From Candidatus Nitrosymbiomonas sp. (GTDB lineage Bacteria > Sysuimicrobiota > Sysuimicrobiia > Sysuimicrobiales > Humicultoraceae): DNA of 6,136 bases. The notes beneath the pieces were generated by a model. The model was not told the DNA's origin. It made no database searches and was given only the letters and a program-made list of their open reading frames with translations. The stretch covers positions 1-6,136 of the forward strand of contig DYHL01000164.1 in assembly GCA_020724185.1 (NCBI GenBank), in the 5' to 3' direction. The position numbers and the translations under genes are program-made. Below, in pieces: positions 5,347 through 6,136 of the stretch. Positions within the stretch are counted from its first letter, which is position 1. Each line of letters starts with the position of its first letter.

Positions 5347-6136
5347 CCAGGATCTCCAGCGCGAGGGCCTTGCCGGTGCTACCCACTTCCAGCACCGGCC
5401 CAACGCACGATGGGCAGCCGGAGTCGCACGGGCACGCCGCGATCAGGTCGCGGGCGGCGACCAGTACCTGGTGGTGCATACGGTAGAGCCGCTCCGCGAA
5501 GCCGACCCCGCCCGGGAAGGCGTCATAGAGGAAGACCGTCGGCCGGTCGGTGTGCGGCGAGTGCACCTCGTAGGTACGACCGAGGTCGCGCGGATCACAC
5601 ATCAGGAACAGCGCGGCGACGTGCGCCAGGGAATGAGAGAGCCCTATCAGTAGTCCCTGTAGTTCGTGCTGGGGGACCGGTAGTTCGGGGAGCGCCAGCC
5701 AGTAGGCCGTGGTGTGCAGCGTGGATTCAGGCAGGTGGATCGGGCCCCAGCCGACGTTCTCGTGTTGCTCGAGCGTCATCTTCTTGAAGATCGTGGGCCG
5801 GCAGGTAACCACAACCTCGCCGTGGGCCTGGCCGCCGCGAACCATTCCGGCCTGGGGCCGGCCCGGGGCAAACTCCGTCAGCACCCGGATGTCAACCGCG
5901 ATCTGCGCTGTGGTGTAGTAGTCTACATCTACGCGGTGGACATACGCCTTTCGTTCTTCCCACTCGAGCCGATCCACGTGGTACTGCTGGCCCAGGTGCA
6001 TGTAGATCGCGTCCTCGTGCACGAGGCCAGGAGCGCTGGCCAGGTCCACCTCGCCCACCACCCGGGGCGCGGGATCCGTGGTGTCAATGATCACCACGTT
6101 CTCGGTCGAGGCGCTGCGCAGCGAGATGTCCTGGGC
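5315..6136 (-). CDS. mrfA: MrfA/YprA-like DEAD/DEAH helicase, C-terminal part (cut by window edge)
   Basis: The C-terminal 273 residues of a large superfamily 2 helicase; the motor domains lie beyond position 6136. The frame is open to the edge (first residues AQDISLRSAST), so the GTG at 6097 is not the start. Visible parts match the region after the motor in MrfA/YprA: SLRSAS...NVVIIDTTDP, a beta-rich segment with GQQYHVDRLEWEERKAYV, then the DUF1998 zinc region with SHSLAHVAALFLMCDPRD (Cys180 of this fragment) and CPCDSGCPSC (Cys235, 237, 241, 244), and the preceding FLYDAFPGGVGFAERL. In Bacillus, MrfA is a 3'-to-5' DNA helicase that depends on this cysteine cluster and works with MrfB against mitomycin-C lesions. 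Other DUF1998 helicases with a similar tail exist (for example in defence islands), but the following MrfB-type exonuclease makes MrfA the best call. The last 32 nt overlap the exonuclease gene, suggesting translational coupling. Confidence 0.85.
   Translation of the reverse strand, partial: AQDISLRSASTENVVIIDTTDPAPRVVGEVDLASAPGLVHEDAIYMHLGQQYHVDRLEWEERKAYVHRVDVDYYTTAQIAVDIRVLTEFAPGRPQAGMVRGGQAHGEVVVTCRPTIFKKMTLEQHENVGWGPIHLPESTLHTTAYWLALPELPVPQHELQGLLIGLSHSLAHVAALFLMCDPRDLGRTYEVHSPHTDRPTVFLYDAFPGGVGFAERLYRMHHQVLVAARDLIAACPCDSGCPSCVGPVLEVGSTGKALALEILDARLIPDARQ
5354..5357 (-). promoter_or_regulatory. Ribosome binding site deciding the exonuclease start
   Basis: The minus strand reads GGAG inside the helicase gene, seven nucleotides before the ATG at 5346. 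It supports translation starting within the end of the helicase frame. Neither the GTG/ATG codons further upstream nor the ATG at 5307 has such a site. Confidence 0.6.

Overview
This window comes from a GC-rich bacterial chromosome: codon third positions are mostly G/C, genes are closely packed, and Shine-Dalgarno sites are clear. No rRNA or other taxonomic marker is present. The gene set (a PPi-type phosphofructokinase, a Cgl0159-like aldolase and an MrfA/MrfB pair) fits a Gram-positive-related lineage such as Armatimonadota, Chloroflexota, Actinomycetota or a high-GC Firmicute. That placement is a low-confidence inference. I see no mobile element, tRNA, CRISPR array or phage gene.

Layout. 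Positions 1-51 are a short non-coding tail. On the minus strand, 2331-1285 encodes a class I (DhnA/LacD-like) TIM-barrel aldolase of the Cgl0159 type. It is followed 12 nt later by a 6-phosphofructokinase of the pyrophosphate-dependent type (1272-52). The region 2332-2497 is a divergent promoter region with a good sigma-70-type promoter for the plus strand and a tandem 8-bp repeat in front of the aldolase. On the plus strand, a hydroxypyruvate isomerase-family gene (2498-3286) is followed 27 nt later by a tartronate semialdehyde reductase (GarR/GlxR family, 3314-4201). A short GC-rich hairpin separates this operon from a convergent minus-strand pair: a DEDD-type exonuclease resembling MrfB/YprB (5346-4234) and, overlapping it upstream, the C-terminal end of an MrfA/YprA-type DEAD/DEAH helicase (6136-5315), which is cut by the window edge.

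How the genes may work together. Hydroxypyruvate isomerase and tartronate semialdehyde reductase are consecutive steps that turn hydroxypyruvate into D-glycerate. The divergent pair phosphorylates a sugar phosphate (probably fructose 6-phosphate, with PPi) and probably cleaves a phosphorylated sugar by Schiff-base chemistry. The shared intergenic region suggests one carbon-catabolism module feeding lower glycolysis, but the real aldolase substrate is not visible in the sequence. The MrfA/MrfB pair is a separate DNA-repair unit, known in Bacillus subtilis for repair of mitomycin-C damage.

Two start sites should be placed downstream of the longest reading frame for the metabolic genes (aldolase at 2331, isomerase at 2498), and one for the exonuclease (5346). 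No clearly undescribed system is evident. The most useful leads are the uncharacterised aldolase next to the PPi-type kinase and the tandem repeat in the divergent promoter region.
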